The notes beneath the pieces are model-generated. The model did not search any database. It saw only the letters and a list, made by a program, of their open reading frames with translations, and was not told the origin of the DNA. 64,000 nt of DNA from Punica granatum (taxonomy: Eukaryota > Streptophyta > Magnoliopsida > Myrtales > Lythraceae), in NCBI RefSeq assembly GCF_007655135.1, contig NC_045127.1, positions 12,471,001 through 12,535,000 of the forward strand, read 5' to 3'. The stretch's first letter is position 1. Each line of letters opens with the position of its first letter. Made by a program: the position numbers and the translations under genes. Positions 45,841 to 57,931 of the stretch are shown here, in pieces.

Positions 45841-47310
45841 TTTTGGTTTAAATACCGTTTATTTATGGTAAATTTCGATGATACCCCTATAGTTTATGAA
45901 ATGGTCAACGACACCCCTTATTTAAAAAATTAGGCACACACCACCCTTCCTTTCGCTGACGTGATACCAAAATAGACGTGGATCCCATGTCGTGAAACTA
46001 CATAAATCGATCAATTACCTGAATTCTTTACCTGAACAAAATCTATTCCGTTTTAAAGAAAAAACAGTAGAAATCAGCGAAATGAAGGGTGGTGTGTGAC
46101 TAATTTTAAAAGAATTGGGTGTCGGTAGCCATTTTACAAACTATAAGTGTGTTGTTAAAATTTGCCCATTTATTTATTATTAGTAATAAGGGGAAAATAT
46201 AATTTAAGACAACCACCCTATAGGTCCTTACACTAGGAGGGTTTACAAATTTACACCATAATCTTTATCTTAAATTATTCCACTTCCTCTGGTGTGACTG
46301 ATCAGATTAGGCAGCGGAAGCGACACTCATTCCATAATTCCTCGTGCACTTGGGACCTGAGACAGACAAAGAAATTGGGCGTAACGAACCAATTTCGACC
46401 GTCCCATTATACATTTGAAATGGAAATTAACTTGTAAATAGATGATAGAATTTAAACCCCAACTCCTTCCTAATCGTCAGGAGGTTGGGTTGAACTCGGA
46501 TCTCCTTGAAGCTTGGACATGATATCTTCTTGAGACTACACTTTTTTCCTTTGTATGACCTGAATGAGATGAGATCTTTCGCATTCGCGGAATGGTATAA
46601 GAATAGACATGTCTCGGCCAGCTCAAATTCGGTCTACTACAAAAAGAAATGACATATACTAACGGAAATCTGTACCGATAGAAGATAAATTGTTGGTATA
46701 GAGAGATTGTACCAAGATATTTACTGGTATACATGTATCCTTTACTAATGAGTTATATTGATAAATATATATTGATATCTATTGGGATACATTTTCATAC
46801 CTATTAAACAGTCTCAATCTATTAAAAAGACTGTTTTTACCTGATCATATTCATTTCTTTTAATTAGAAATTATTTTTATTTTGTGAAACTTTAAAAAAA
46901 AAAAACTAGTTAAGTTATCCACGTCAATGCCGCAACTCAGAAAAGGTCTTTTGGCTTAGAGTTAGAATGACAATGTCAATTCAATTTTAAGCAATTATTC
47001 TTAGAATGATTTTCGGTTTGAAACATAAACCATTATGATTTGCAGCTAGGTAAATAATTTATTTTTTAAAAATTTTGGTATATACAATAATTTGTATACT
47101 TACATTAGAACTTCTCAAAATTTCATTTGAGCGTTATATGCAAGAAAAGAAGTAAAATCACAATTTTTTTTGTTTTTTTTTGCTTGTCCAGTTTCTTATT
47201 CCCATGCTCATTACTCAACATCTCAATATGTGATTTTGTGTTCCTTATTTGGCAAAATTTTCATTAGTATAGTAAAAAATGAATGAATTAAGATAATGAT
47301 AATATGAGGA
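45841..47310. other. Gene-free stretch right of MULE2
   Basis: AT-rich. Short patches around 45890-46140 mention each other in inverted form (ATGGTCAACGACACCCCTTA / TGGGTGTCGGTAGCCATTTT), suggesting a small MITE, but the ends could not be set. No gene. Confidence 0.4.
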
Positions 47311-47453
47311 AGGGTTGTTAGTGCAATGGCACAAAACGCCTACTTAGAATTAAAAGATCATGAGTTCAATCCTCACTAGAAGGACTTACATTCTTTTTTA
47401 TAATATATGCCTACATCCCATTTTATAAGGCTCACAAAAAAAAATGAATTGTT
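47311..47453 (+). repeat. Possible SINE-B relative (plus)
   Basis: TTAGTGCAATGGCACAAAAC resembles an A box, and ATCATGAGTTCAATCCTCAC carries a B-box-like GTTCAATCC. It ends in an A9 run at 47438-47446. The tail differs from the other SINE-B copies, so it may be a separate tRNA-derived family. Confidence 0.4.
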
Positions 47454-47653
47454 CGTCTACCATGATTTTAAATCACGATAACTCATTTACTATTTTGAGT
47501 TCAAATATTTGAACTGTTCATCATGAATAGTAGAATTACTAAACAGTTGAACTGAATTACTGCACACTTAAATTGAAAGTACTAAAACAGCCATTGTGAC
47601 TCAATATCATGTTAAAATTTCCGCAAAATGCATTGATTTCTTAGTAGTATTTA

Positions 47654-48909
47654 GAGTAAATTGAGTAAAATGCCTTCAAGAGATGAATATTGTCTCAATT
47701 GCACCTCGACGCATTTTTTACATCAAACTAAACCTTGATAGTTTAAAGTTACATTAGATCAGCCATTCCGTCTAGATTCCGCGAAATCTCAGACGGAATT
47801 GTTTGACGTGGCTTTTTATATTGTTTTTCCGTTTGACGTGCCTTTCTGATGTGTTTATCTGTCTCCTTTAAGCATCTTAGGCCTCGTTTGGTAACGACCT
47901 AGACTTTTTATTGTTTTTAAAATGTGCCCCACCCGGTCACTATTCATCATCTTTCTCTTTCTCTCTCTCACCCCAGTATTGTTCATAGTCTTCCTCTTCG
48001 CAACTCCACTTTGCTGGGAAACGACCTAGACTTTTTATTTTTTTAAATGTGCCCCACCCGGTCACTATTCATCATCTTTCTCTTTCTCTCTCTCACCCCA
48101 GTATTGTTCATAGTCTTCCTCTTCGCAACTCCACTTTGCTGGGAAACCCAGGGACCACAAAATCTATCACAATGACCCTGTCTAGGTAATCTTAGACCTT
48201 CTCCTTGTGGGACTCCATGAGCACCTTTTTTGACTCCGTCGCCTCTATTCCGCAACTCCCATGGACACGGCGAGAGACGCGATGGAGAAACCCTCGACTG
48301 CAGCGGCCGAGCCATCCTTCATCCCCCAAGCCATCCTTCCTTCATTAGAGGAAGATCAGGAAAAACCCTTGGCCACGATGTCCTAGTAGATGGGGAGGCT
48401 GGTCTCGCGAATGACGCAGAGGTGTTTGGGTTGGTGGAGTAGCGGCGGTGGAGCATGTGGGTGAAGGAGAAGAGGGGGGAGGCAGAGCGGAAGACGGGGT
48501 CGATAGTGAAGTAGAGAAGCCAATCGAGTTTTTTGGTTGTAGAAGAGAGAGAAAGTGGAGAAGAGGGGGGGAGAGAGAGAGGGGGAACATTTAAAAAAAT
48601 CTTAAAAATTTGGGTCGTTTTGAAATTTTTAAAAGTTTGTAGTGAAGCGAAACAGAGTTTCACTCTGTTACCAAACAATGCCTAAGATGCTTAAGGGAGG
48701 CAGATAAACATGTCATAAAGGTACGTCAGATGGAGAAATAATATAAAAAGCCACATCAGTTAATTATGTCTGAGATTTCACAGAACCTAAACGGAAGGGC
48801 TGATCTAATGTAACTTTTAATTGTCAAGGTTTAGTTTGATGTAAAAAATAGATAGGGATGCAATTGAGATAATATCCATCTCTCGAGTGCATTTTAGGCA
48901 TTTTACTTG
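47654..48909. mobile_element. Non-autonomous Mutator-like element with ~240-bp inverted repeats
   Basis: Perfect 9-bp direct repeats TAGTATTTA lie at 47645-47653 and 48910-48918. The inverted repeats (about 47654-47893 and 48664-48909) share GTAAAATGCC, TCTCAATTGCA, TTTTTTACATCAAACTAAAC, GTTACATTAGATCAGCC and GGCTTTTTATATT, up to GTTTGGTAAC / GTTACCAAAC. The interior holds a 127-bp tandem duplication and a GC-richer segment (48150-48560) with no transposase. The left end has an extra GAGTAAATT. The 9-bp duplication and long inverted repeats fit a MULE derivative, possibly a Pack-MULE carrying host-derived sequence; the origin of the insert is not identified. Confidence 0.85.
47893..48145. repeat. 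127-bp tandem duplication inside the non-autonomous MULE
   Basis: Units 47893-48019 and 48020-~48145 both begin AACGACCTAGACTTTTTAT. They share CCCACCCGGTCACTATTCAT and CTCACCCCAGTATTGTTCAT and end TTTGCTGGGAA. They are almost identical, so this is recent. Confidence 0.95.
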
Positions 48910-48918
48910 TAGTATTTA

Positions 48919-50808
48919 TTGTTCAGGGAAAAAAGAAAAAGATTTCACAGTACTATATGCATGTAGTCCATCCGACAAAACCTTCAACCATTTTAGATGA
49001 AAAGTCAAGTGATTGTACGTAGTTGCAAAGCACAAGAAGTCCTCATGTTTTCCTATTATTTCAGGAAATTTTTCGTACCATTTCACTTTTTTTTATGAAA
49101 ATGCATAAATCTCTAGTTTCCTACGATAATGGCACTTCGAAGCTAACCATCAAGGATCAATATGATACATTTATCATAACTAATAGTGATCCGTATCACG
49201 TGTCGATAATAGTATCTAGAATGTAAGACTAATTTATTTTAGTTTGCGGATAGAATAAAATACACGCGATTAGATGCATACAATCCGAACACATAGCTTG
49301 ACTGAAGTGGAATTCAATTGCCGACTCAATTTTCTAATTGGGGAAATGTCCCGACAAATCAACCAAAGTAATTAATAGGAGCATGTCTGGTTCCTCTTAA
49401 AGCCTACAAGGCTACAAATCCCTCGTGAAAAGACGCAAAGCAATGAGACAATGGCTTTTCTTATTATATTTCCTCGAATTAGAAAAACATATTAATTGGT
49501 TGGTTAAAGCTTAGGCAACAATCATGCTCCTATTTGAATTTGAGATCCTTTGCCTTGGTACTTTTTGATTATATATATTTTTGTGAGGCCCTAATGCCTT
49601 GCAACAATAATAAATAAATAATAGAAATGATCATCGCTAATCTATGGCAGCCTTATCGGTTTGACATCCAATTGTAGGCCGCACTTGTAATTAAACCGCG
49701 TCTGCTGCAAATATGTTTTATGGTAAAGGTTCCTCTATGCGATACTCTGAATATAGATGAATACTAACTTTGTATCAAAAATAAAGTGATCGACCGTGTG
49801 AAAAGAAAATATATACAATAATCCATTGTTCCACGAGGAGAATAATGAGTTGGAGGTTATTTTATAATTTGGTTGTGGAGTTGCTTTGGAGAATTGCCTG
49901 CCGAATAAAATGTGACAAAATGAAAGAGGAAGAGGTCAAATTATTTTCTAACGAATGCCGAAAAATACAACAAAATTTCATTTAACCTACAATAGCTATA
50001 TTTTGCAAATTCTTTATACAATTAGTTTTTCGCATATGAGTTACATATTTCTCACGGGCATTTAATTTATTGCTTTCTCGAAAATTCATGTAAAATTTGC
50101 ATATGAACATATAAATAAAACATGGATAAATAATTGAAATTATTATATATTAATTTAGAAAACGGCAGGGCGGTATATCATTTTTCTGTTGAAGTGAGAC
50201 CAAGATTTTCAACAGCTATACTAAACCTATATTTAAAATAAGATAAACAACTAGTGGACCGCTCGTGCGTCTATATTTAATATAACTATTTTTAGTCAAG
50301 AAAGAAGTTTTTCATCATTTAACTAAGGTAATTATCCTTCTTTAACCTTATCTCAAAAAAAAAGAAAAAGAGAAATCCTTCTTTAGTTTAACCAAAGAAT
50401 GTAGCTCAATTTGGACTGTGTTAGCTTCTTTTTCGGGACAAAAGGACATGGTTAGTTACAGATATATTATATAATAAATTATATATAGGAAAATATGAAC
50501 ACATAGAATACGTTGGGACCAAAAGGTTGGAATCACGAGAAAAAGAATATTTATTGCATTGAACAAATTAAAAGTTACTTACAAACTAATGGGTATTAAA
50601 GCAAATTTGGAAATATATGTGAAAGCTTGAGAAATGCAGTAGTGCATGCTCTCACATGGAATTGTTTGGGAGTATTGTTACTAATGGAGAAGTACTGAAA
50701 CAAAATTGTTGAAAAATAGGTGTTAATTTCAAAATAAGTTAAAATGTTTGAAGGAAACTAATTTGAAACTACTGAAAGTAACAAAAGGTAATTATTAATA
50801 CTTGAAAT
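48919..50808. other. Gene-free AT-rich stretch
   Basis: No gene, RNA gene or delimitable repeat was found. Open frames are short and compositional. Confidence 0.5.
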
Positions 50809-51225
50809 AGAATAAGCAGAAGTATATTTCATAAGCACCTATTATCTGCTTGAAAAAATCATGTTTGCAACCGCAATTTCGACCCAAACCATGTCTTCAA
50901 AAACTACCAAATCTGCTTAAAATTATTTGGAAAAGTGATAATGAAAGCTCTAACCACGCTCCTAAATGAACTTGATTCTCATTAGTGTAACTACCTGCTC
51001 TTTTATTAAACAGAATAAGCAAAAGCATATTTCATAAGCACCTATTATCTGATTAAGGAAATCACGTTTGCAACCGCAATTTCGACCCAAATCATGGTTT
51101 TAAAAACTCTAACCAAACACCAAATCTGCTTAAAATTATTTGGAAAAGTGATTATGAAACCTCCCATCACGCTCCCAAACGAACTTGATTCTTATTAGTG
51201 GAATTACCTGCTCTTTTATTAATCA
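50809..51225. repeat. Tandem duplication of a ~203-bp unit
   Basis: Units 50809-51011 and 51012-~51225 share AGAATAAGCA-AAG-ATATTT, CATAAGCACCTATTATCTG, TTTGCAACCGCAATTTCGAC, AATCTGCTTAAAATTATTTG and ACCTGCTCTTTTATTAA. About 90% identical by eye. The unit is non-coding. Confidence 0.9.
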
Positions 51226-51379
51226 GATTCTTTTTTTTTTTTTGCAAAACCCATGAGTCTCCTTTATAATAGAAAAATATAGAAACAAATACGCGTAAAT
51301 CTTTAAAATATAAAGTACCATGCTTTGGCATCCAAATGTTCAATCCTAGTAAGAAGATAACAAGTTAGTCGAATCTCTT

Positions 51380-51464
51380 AATGGACCGACTTAACTGAAA
51401 CCAAATTAATTAGTCAGAACCCATTGAATTTCTGAATATTAGGATCCACATCGAAAATAAAGAA
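51380..51464 (+). repeat. SINE-A fragment (plus), 3' part
   Basis: CTTAATGGACCGACTTAACT, TTAATTAGTCAGAACCCATT and TAGGATCCACATCGAAAATA match the 3' half of the copy at 32128. The head is missing. Confidence 0.55.
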
Positions 51465-51689
51465 GATAACGACTTATTTATTATTGTCATTTCGATTCCA
51501 TGAATGGCTGTTAAGATTTAAATATTTGAATGGCCTAGGTAAGATTAATTAGAACTTCGTTGACTGCCACTTGATTTTGCTACATACTGAAATGATGACA
51601 TAAATTCCATAGCCTTGCATTTGGGTACTTAATTAATCCCGTTATGGTCAAAGCAAGCTCAAGATAAAATTCTTTGGTTACGAGGAAGG

Positions 51690-51815
51690 CTTATGCACCT
51701 AGTACAATGAATAAAAATCTTAAATATTTAATAAAAAGATACCGGTAGTCCCACCTGAGTATAGAACATAAGACCTCTTGTTCACTAAGCGCAAGCGTGT
51801 GCTACTGTGCACATC
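51690..51815 (-). repeat. SINE-B copy (minus)
   Basis: Minus reading: GTGCACAGTAGCACACGCTT (A-box region), AAGAGGTCTTATGTTCTATA (B-box region), CTCAGGTGGGACTACCGGTA, then a TTAAGATTTTTATTC-type tail. Confidence 0.6.
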
Positions 51816-51937
51816 CACTTTCATACAATTTATCTATAGGAAAATTTTATATGATGAAAAGATCTTGGGTTTACCGACAAAACAATGTACCTGCTTCCTG
51901 GCTCCATGTATTATTTAACATGATAATTTTTTTTTTC

Positions 51938-52114
51938 GGTGTGCATCCATTGAAGCTCAATGGGCCTCCGATTAATCCAATTGAGGCCAGTCGACTACGA
52001 AGAGATAAAGCTCTCTCAGCGTGAATTTTTTCTATTCACAAGACTTCAATTCGAGACCTTATTTAAGGAGATTAAACGACATATCGCTTGAATGATTCCG
52101 CGTTGGTTTTGTTT
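51938..52114 (-). repeat. SINE-A copy (minus), full length
   Basis: Minus orientation, uninterrupted: TTTCGGTGTGCATCCATTGA at the 3' end, GGGCCTCCGATTAATCCAAT, AAAGCTCTCTCAGCGTGAA, TTCACAAGACTTCAATTCGA and CGCTTGAATGATTCCGCGTT. This copy is the reference for reading the MULE2-split copy. Confidence 0.7.
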
Positions 52115-52279
52115 ACTTCTTTGATTTAGTTAATTTTTGACCAATTTTGTTCTAGATTTCATACTGTGGTACTATATTTAATCTTATCCCGCATATTAAG
52201 AGTGACTAATAGTAAATATAATAATACCAAAAAGGAGTTTGACGAGGCTAATTCAACGGTCAACTAGTTTAGAGAGCTA

Positions 52280-52281
<2 letters not shown>

Positions 52282-52314
<33 letters not shown>
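52282..52314. repeat. (TA)16 microsatellite
   Basis: Thirty-three bases of uninterrupted TA dinucleotide. Frames through it give an IYIYIY artefact. Confidence 0.95.
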
Positions 52315-52317
<3 letters not shown>

Positions 52318-52946
52318 CAAATAATAGGGATCGAACGAAACTAAAAATATTTCTGAAGTCAACTCCCATCCAAAAATGTCAAAAAACTCCCCATTGGAGG
52401 AGTAATTCTAGTGAGTTGGTTTAAGAAGCACTGGCTCTGCCCTAAACAAAAGTATTACTATATTAGCACTAGCAAAATAGATCAATTACTGTACTTCATA
52501 TTGCCCATTGGGTCAGAAAGACAGAAATCAGTATTGCAAATTTTTTTCTCAATCAGTATTGACATGGAAGTTGGATCTACAACTTGTTACACTAATGATA
52601 TGTAGGCCGCTTGTTTCAGAATTAGTTCAGGCTGAAGATAGAATTTGCAGTCTTTTACGAGTATTATCTCGTGTTTAAGTCGTTATTTAGTTTAACGATA
52701 TATATATACATATATATTTGTTTGCTTTTTTTACATTTAGATGGAAACTTATAGGATAATATCCTATTCATATTCTCAAACGATGCGCGGGCAGCATCGT
52801 TGTACCACTATTTATCCACCAGATAAAATCATGGCAACTAATTATAAAAATTTGTCTAACTGAGACAGTGGGCCGAGAGTTGGCCCAATAGGCCCAAATG
52901 TGCTATTATCCATATTAAGCCTATGGCCCCGTTGTGTTCTCTTAAT

Positions 52947-52992
52947 TAATACAAGGGTTTGGCACCAAAAAAAAAAAAAAGTAATACAAGGG
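52947..52992 (+). repeat. Tiny poly-A-tailed retroposed insertion with 11-bp target duplication
   Basis: TAATACAAGGG occurs at 52947-52957 and again at 52982-52992. Between them is a 24-bp insert starting TTTGGCACC and ending in an A14 run plus G. This looks like the 3' tip of a retroposon (a SINE or LINE product) with a severe 5' truncation. Confidence 0.55.
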
Positions 52993-53124
52993 AAGGTGTT
53001 ATGTTTTTCAGATGTGAGTGCTACAAGGGAAGGTGTTATGTATGAGAGATGAAGGATTATGTTCCGAGCTTGGACTCTGTCGTACATCAACAAGGCGGAA
53101 AACCCCGTGATGCAACCAAATATT

Positions 53125-53304
53125 GGCCCCGTTTGATTTGTAAGTTTGATTTTAGAATCATAATTTTCATTTTAACTCAACACACTACACAACAAAAATA
53201 TACGTTTCCTAAGTCAAATTTATAATCTCATCTCATTTGTCATTTTCCACAATCAAAATCAAAATCAAAATCAAACTTACTTTAATTCTAAAATCAAACG
53301 CACC
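53125..53304. repeat. MITE-like element, GTTTGATTT inverted ends
   Basis: The left end GGCCCCGTTTGATTTGTAAG continues with TTTGATTTTAGAAT. The right end ATTCTAAAATCAAACGCACC is its inverse. The 180-bp size, AT-rich core and (AATCAA)n near the right arm fit a MITE. The target duplication is unclear. Confidence 0.5.
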
Positions 53305-53732
53305 ATAAAAAATTTAAGGTCAATCCGACTTCCTCTCAAGCTGCGACCCCCCACTTGCTCTCGGGCTTGGCAGTAGTTTATTAAACTCGAACTGACATCG
53401 TCGTTAATCAAGAGATATATATTCTTCATGCCACTATCATGTATATTTAAATTGAAGTTGAGATTGGTCCACTAGCACCAAATGGGTCAGTGGGTCGGAA
53501 TATTGGGCTCTCTGGATTCCGTATCAGCCCAAATACAAAAAATAGAAAATCAATATTTTCCAAAAGAATGGTTGTTTAACGTACTTCCAAGCCATTGTCT
53601 CTATAATATACCCAGTTTTCGATCGCGAATTAGGAAGGGTTCTCGAGACGCAATCCAGACCAACCGCAGTAGTCATGTGGTTTCTGCGTATTCTTTCACA
53701 GTACATTTTGACTTTGCTTCTCTAATTACTAT
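53305..53732. other. Gene-free; left part of a repeat interrupted by the LTR
   Basis: 53650-53732 (AGTCATGTGGTTTCTGCGTA, GCTTCTCTAATTACTAT) is the left half of a repeat. Its right half resumes at 57932, and a full-length paralogue lies at 58981-59175. Confidence 0.6.
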
Positions 53733-54737
53733 TATGAGAACCCGAATTTCGTCTCGTTGGGGCCCGCATGCGCGCCTTCTGCTTGGGAGTGTCCACCTTT
53801 CCAGGAGACGCGCGACGGACACGTGTGAGAAGGAGTCGCCACTACTTATTTACAACCTAAAGGTCGAGGGCCGGTGAGTTGTCCGGGTCTAGGGGTAATG
53901 GATACATCTAGTTTGCTAAGGCATATGATCTGCGAAACCAAGGGTTCCGAATTTAGAGAGTTTTGTTACGTACGAGCCTATATCCTGCACGGCCTATCGG
54001 TACTCTAGTTTGTTTAGGGTTTGCCGTTTTTAGTTTATTTACCGCTTGATTAGGTTCTGCTCATATCACTCGTTTTGACACCGTAAATTTGAAAAAATAA
54101 TCGATTCGGACTATGAGGCCGAAAGAGAAGTGGATCCTCGGATCAAGGGATCGGTCCACCGTCCTCGCAACTTGGCTAATTAGACCGTGATGGCTAGTTC
54201 ATCATGTGGACCGGACCCCTGACTCGTATGATCCTACTCGTATCAGGGACCCGTAAACCAACTCGATCGGTTTCGACTCTCAGACTCCACGTTTGTCGAC
54301 CGGGAGCGTTACGTAAATAAATACGCAAATAAATACATCACAATGTACTCTTAAATAATAAATACAAATTACAACAAATGGATCTCAATCGGCTCACGTT
54401 CGGCCAAAATTCCAATCTTGCTCACTGTGAAGTTTGAAAGATCAAAACTGAAATTAAAGCGACACAGGCTCATGAGAGCCGGAGGTCAGGTCCGACCGAA
54501 CCAATGGGTCCTTGGAGGACCGAGTGGTTCTCAAGATAGCTGTGAGACTAGTCAAGCTCTTGGGTGATTGTCTAACCTCATTTCGGGCATCCTGACCCAA
54601 GTCATCCTTCGCTTAGATACTACTAGGGTCGAAACGGTGATTTGAGGTTAGACCTCATACAGCACCCGGGTCGTGCGCACTCTGTTATATGGGGGCGTTG
54701 GACCCCGTGTGAACCGTATCTTATGGGTTTGGACCGT

Positions 54738-54822
54738 CACAAAACAGATAAAAACAAATAAAAATGGATGAAAACAGATAAAAACAAATGAAAACAGATA
54801 AAAACAGACAAAACAGATAAGT
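54738..54822. repeat. AAAACAGATA-type minisatellite within the LTR
   Basis: About eight imperfect decamer units built on AAAACAGATA and AAAACAAATA. Confidence 0.85.
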
Positions 54823-56949
54823 TGTATGTTAATTACCGTGTTTACGTGATTATCAAATCATGAACCGAGGTTACTTAATAATCATGTCTTAACATTAAAC
54901 AGACAAAAATAGAGCAAATATGTGTGGTCATAATCGGCCATGGGCCGCCCTAAAAGAGCACGTAGCATTCGACTCTGTTTAAAAAGGACTTGACAGACAT
55001 AATGTCTATTGTCAAGTCATCAATGCGTGGATTTCTTTTAAATTTTATTGTTTTGTGACACTAACAGTAACAGATTGTGATAGAAGCGTGTTTTGCCAAA
55101 AATCTAAAACTTATGGTTTTGACTCACCCGTTTTCCAGTGTTTGATTATGTCGAGTGCGTGATTAATCTGGTTTCGTATTTTATGACAGATAAACCCAAT
55201 CTAAACACAAACTTACGGAAGTGGGAACGTGAAGCACCACGAAGGTACCAAGGTCTCTACTCATACCCTCGTGAAAGGACATGACAACCTTTCACAGGTT
55301 GTCCCAGCTCGCATCTTTGGTCCCCATTCCTAAGAACCTGAATCTACATCTGAATGACAAAAACCTTTCGGTCGTAGAAAGAGGGCTATACAAATAAGAC
55401 CTACACCTACACGGGCTGCTCGTCTCTATCCGTGGCTCGAAGTGTTTCGATCACTCTGACCCTAGGGTTGTCGGTAAATCATAAACCGATAATCTTGCCT
55501 TTGAGATAGAAAAATTATTTTGCTAAAATGAGATTGAGTGATGCGGGCCACTTTGGCTAGTAGCCGGTGTCGACCAATCCCCAGGATCCACCATGGTCAT
55601 GTATAGACCCTAAGAGAGCCAGAAGACTGGCCGGTCTACCCAGAAGTGGTCTAAGAAAAAATCTCGTGTTCCGACTTGAGCCGCCTCAAATCGGGCCCAG
55701 AATCGAGTTAGGACACGTGAGTCCTTCCAAGATATCCATGCTACACGAACTATACGTCTCGATATCTGTAATATTGGTTTGAAAAGGGCACGATTATCAG
55801 TTCGTGATTTATTAACTCGATTACACGTTATTAGTCGGTTCATGCAATTCGTTTAAATGTCGAGTGAGTTAATTAGCCGGGTGAATCGTTCCAATTGCTA
55901 TGTGTGTGTGGAATCAATTAAATTTAATTAAATGAATCGCCGAATGCTTTGGTTTTTGGGTTTCAAGCCGTCGAGCCAATCATTGATGGCCAGTTTGGTA
56001 AGAGCTTTAATTCCCGATCGTCCCAAAATTAAATTTGATTTTTAAACTGACTCTACATGATTAATCCGGTTTGAGATTTTAATAAAAAAAATGACAAGGA
56101 ACACATCTAAACACACAAATCATGGGAATACAAAATCACACCAACATTTAATTTATCGGTTTTTAGCTCAAGTGGATCGATTAAGCCGGTTTTGACTCCT
56201 TCAGTCGATTTACGTCTTAAGCCGAATGCATATGGAGTCCGGTTCATATAGATTTATTCTCATTTTATGCAGCCAATTTTAAGTTTGATTATTTAAAAAA
56301 CCAAATTCGTGCTCGTGTCTGTTCTTATTATCGCACATCTCAGTTTTAAAGAGTCAATTTCATATTATCAAACCGGTTCATGCCATTCTCACCCAAATAC
56401 ACTCACTTCACGACATCATCAACCATGCATACATCGAAGCAATCCAATGAGAGAGCCCTATACGTTCCACTAAGATCGAGAAATCGTACCTCTCTCCAAC
56501 TAGTGTCGAGAGGAATTTGTGAGACTCCAAAACTCTTTTGAACCCAAGCTGAAATGGACTGCCTGGGCTCACCACAGTTGCTGGAAGGCTCAGTAACAGC
56601 TCGAGGAGACCCGAGACACGGGGTAAGCAGCTCGGTGAAGCTCAAAGTGAGCTGAACAATAGCTTGGGAAGTTTGAGGGTGGCAGTGGGAACCTGGGCAG
56701 CAGCTCGGGGAAGCTACAGGTGAGCTGAACAGCAGCTTAAAAGATTGAGGGTGGCTCTTTGTTGTTTCTACAACTGGGAATGAGGAGGATGAATGGTGGT
56801 TGTCATGAGGAGGGAGTTAGAGCCGAGATAAGAGAGGGTGGTGTTGATTGATTTTTTTCGGTCAAATGGAGGCATGGAAGGATGAAGAGGAAGCAGAGCC
56901 TCCCATGTTTGTCTGCTCTTGCCTTTTCTCTCCTCGATCCAGAACAGAC

Positions 56950-56952
<3 letters not shown>

Positions 56953-57017
<65 letters not shown>
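56953..57017. repeat. (AG)32 microsatellite within the LTR
   Basis: About 65 bases of uninterrupted AG. ERERER and SLSLSL frames across it are artefacts. Confidence 0.95.
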
Positions 57018-57021
<4 letters not shown>

Positions 57022-57519
57022 GAGAGAGCCTGAGGAGGAAGGGAGCTGAGGCAAAGGGGAGGTTACTGGGGTGAGGTGAACAGAAAGCTGTGATCGGGAA
57101 TCAGCTGGGAAATGATCAAGAGGAGGAAGATGGAACACGGGTTGATCTGTTCAGAGCTAGAAGGAAGGCAGAACATGGGATTGAGGTTCCGGTCAAGGGA
57201 GAAGCCCCATTTGAAGTCAAGTTGTCGCCTCCAGAGAAAGGAAGAAACATAACATAAGAAGTTGATCAAAAATGGACATGGCGATCTAGATCGAAAAGGG
57301 AGCAGGAAGAGCTCGTCCCCGTCGCTTCTGCCATGTTCTCGAGTCTCAGAGAAAAGGCAAGAGGGAGAGAGAGAGAGAGAGAGAGACCAAGAGCTCCGAA
57401 GGCGTTTTGCAGGCTCTGCCCTCAAAGGATCATCCAGAGAGGAGAAGAGAAAAGAGAGAGTTTCAGAGAGAGGGAGAGGCTGAGGAGAGTAAGAGAGTGA
57501 ATGAGCTGGATGATTGTGA

Positions 57520-57880
57520 AGAGTGAGCTTGATGGTGACCGACAGCTGAGAGTGAGCGAGATGAGAGTGACCGAGAGCTGAGAGTGAGTGAGATGAGGGT
57601 GACCGAGATAGAGAGTTCATGAGTTGAGGGTGGGAGTGAGATGAGAGTGACCGAGAGCTGAGGGAGAGCGAGCTAGAGGAGTGAACGAGCTGATGGAGAG
57701 TGAGTGAGATCAGAATAATCTGATGGAGAGTTGAGTTGAGATAATGAGAGTGGAGCTGAGGTGAAAGTGAGAGCAGAATGAAGCCGAGTGAGCTGGGAGT
57801 TAGAAAGGGAGCTGTGATGAGCTATGAGGAGTGAACGAGCTGATGGAGAGTGAGTGAGATCAGAATAATCTGACGGAGAG
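57520..57880. repeat. GA-rich minisatellite (GTGACCGAGAGCTGAGAGTGA-like units)
   Basis: Irregular repeats of GAGTGAGATGAGAGTGACCG and AGTGAACGAGCTGATGGAGA occur. One ~55-bp segment (GAGTGAACGAGCTGATGGAG and following, to AATAATCTGA) is repeated at about 57680 and 57830. Confidence 0.8.
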
Positions 57881-57931
57881 AAGAAGAAGAAGAAGACCGG
57901 TGAACCAAAATAGGATGCTGCCGACAGCTAT

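Larger units (their letters stand above)
53733..57927 (+). mobile_element. Long LTR, probably a solo LTR of ~4.2 kb
   Basis: It starts TATGAGAACCCGAATTTCG (TG at 53735) and ends GCTGCCGACAG (CA at 57926), giving the TG...CA ends of an LTR. CTAT at 53729-53732 and 57928-57931 may be the target duplication. The insertion point is confirmed by an uninterrupted paralogue at 58981. Near the 5' end is GGAGTCGCCACTACTTATTT, a phrase I associate with very large plant LTRs (Tat/Ogre-like; recollection, not proven). No gag-pol and no second LTR is present, so a solo LTR or LARD-type remnant is likely. An AAAACAGATA-type minisatellite lies at 54738-54822 and a GA tract at 56953-57017. GA-rich repeated GTGACCGAGAGCTGAG units lie at about 57520-57880. 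Confidence 0.65.

Noticed and set aside
48230..48678. Overlapping frames of 70-119 residues
   Set aside because: GC-rich cargo of the non-autonomous MULE. No frame could be tied to a known protein, so no CDS is called.
50809..51225. Possible CRISPR-like repeat array
   Set aside because: Two long tandem units without spacers, in a plant nuclear context.
56803..57620. Ser/Leu-rich frame of 185 residues and ERERER frames
   Set aside because: Produced by (AG)n and GA-rich minisatellites in the LTR; no domain.
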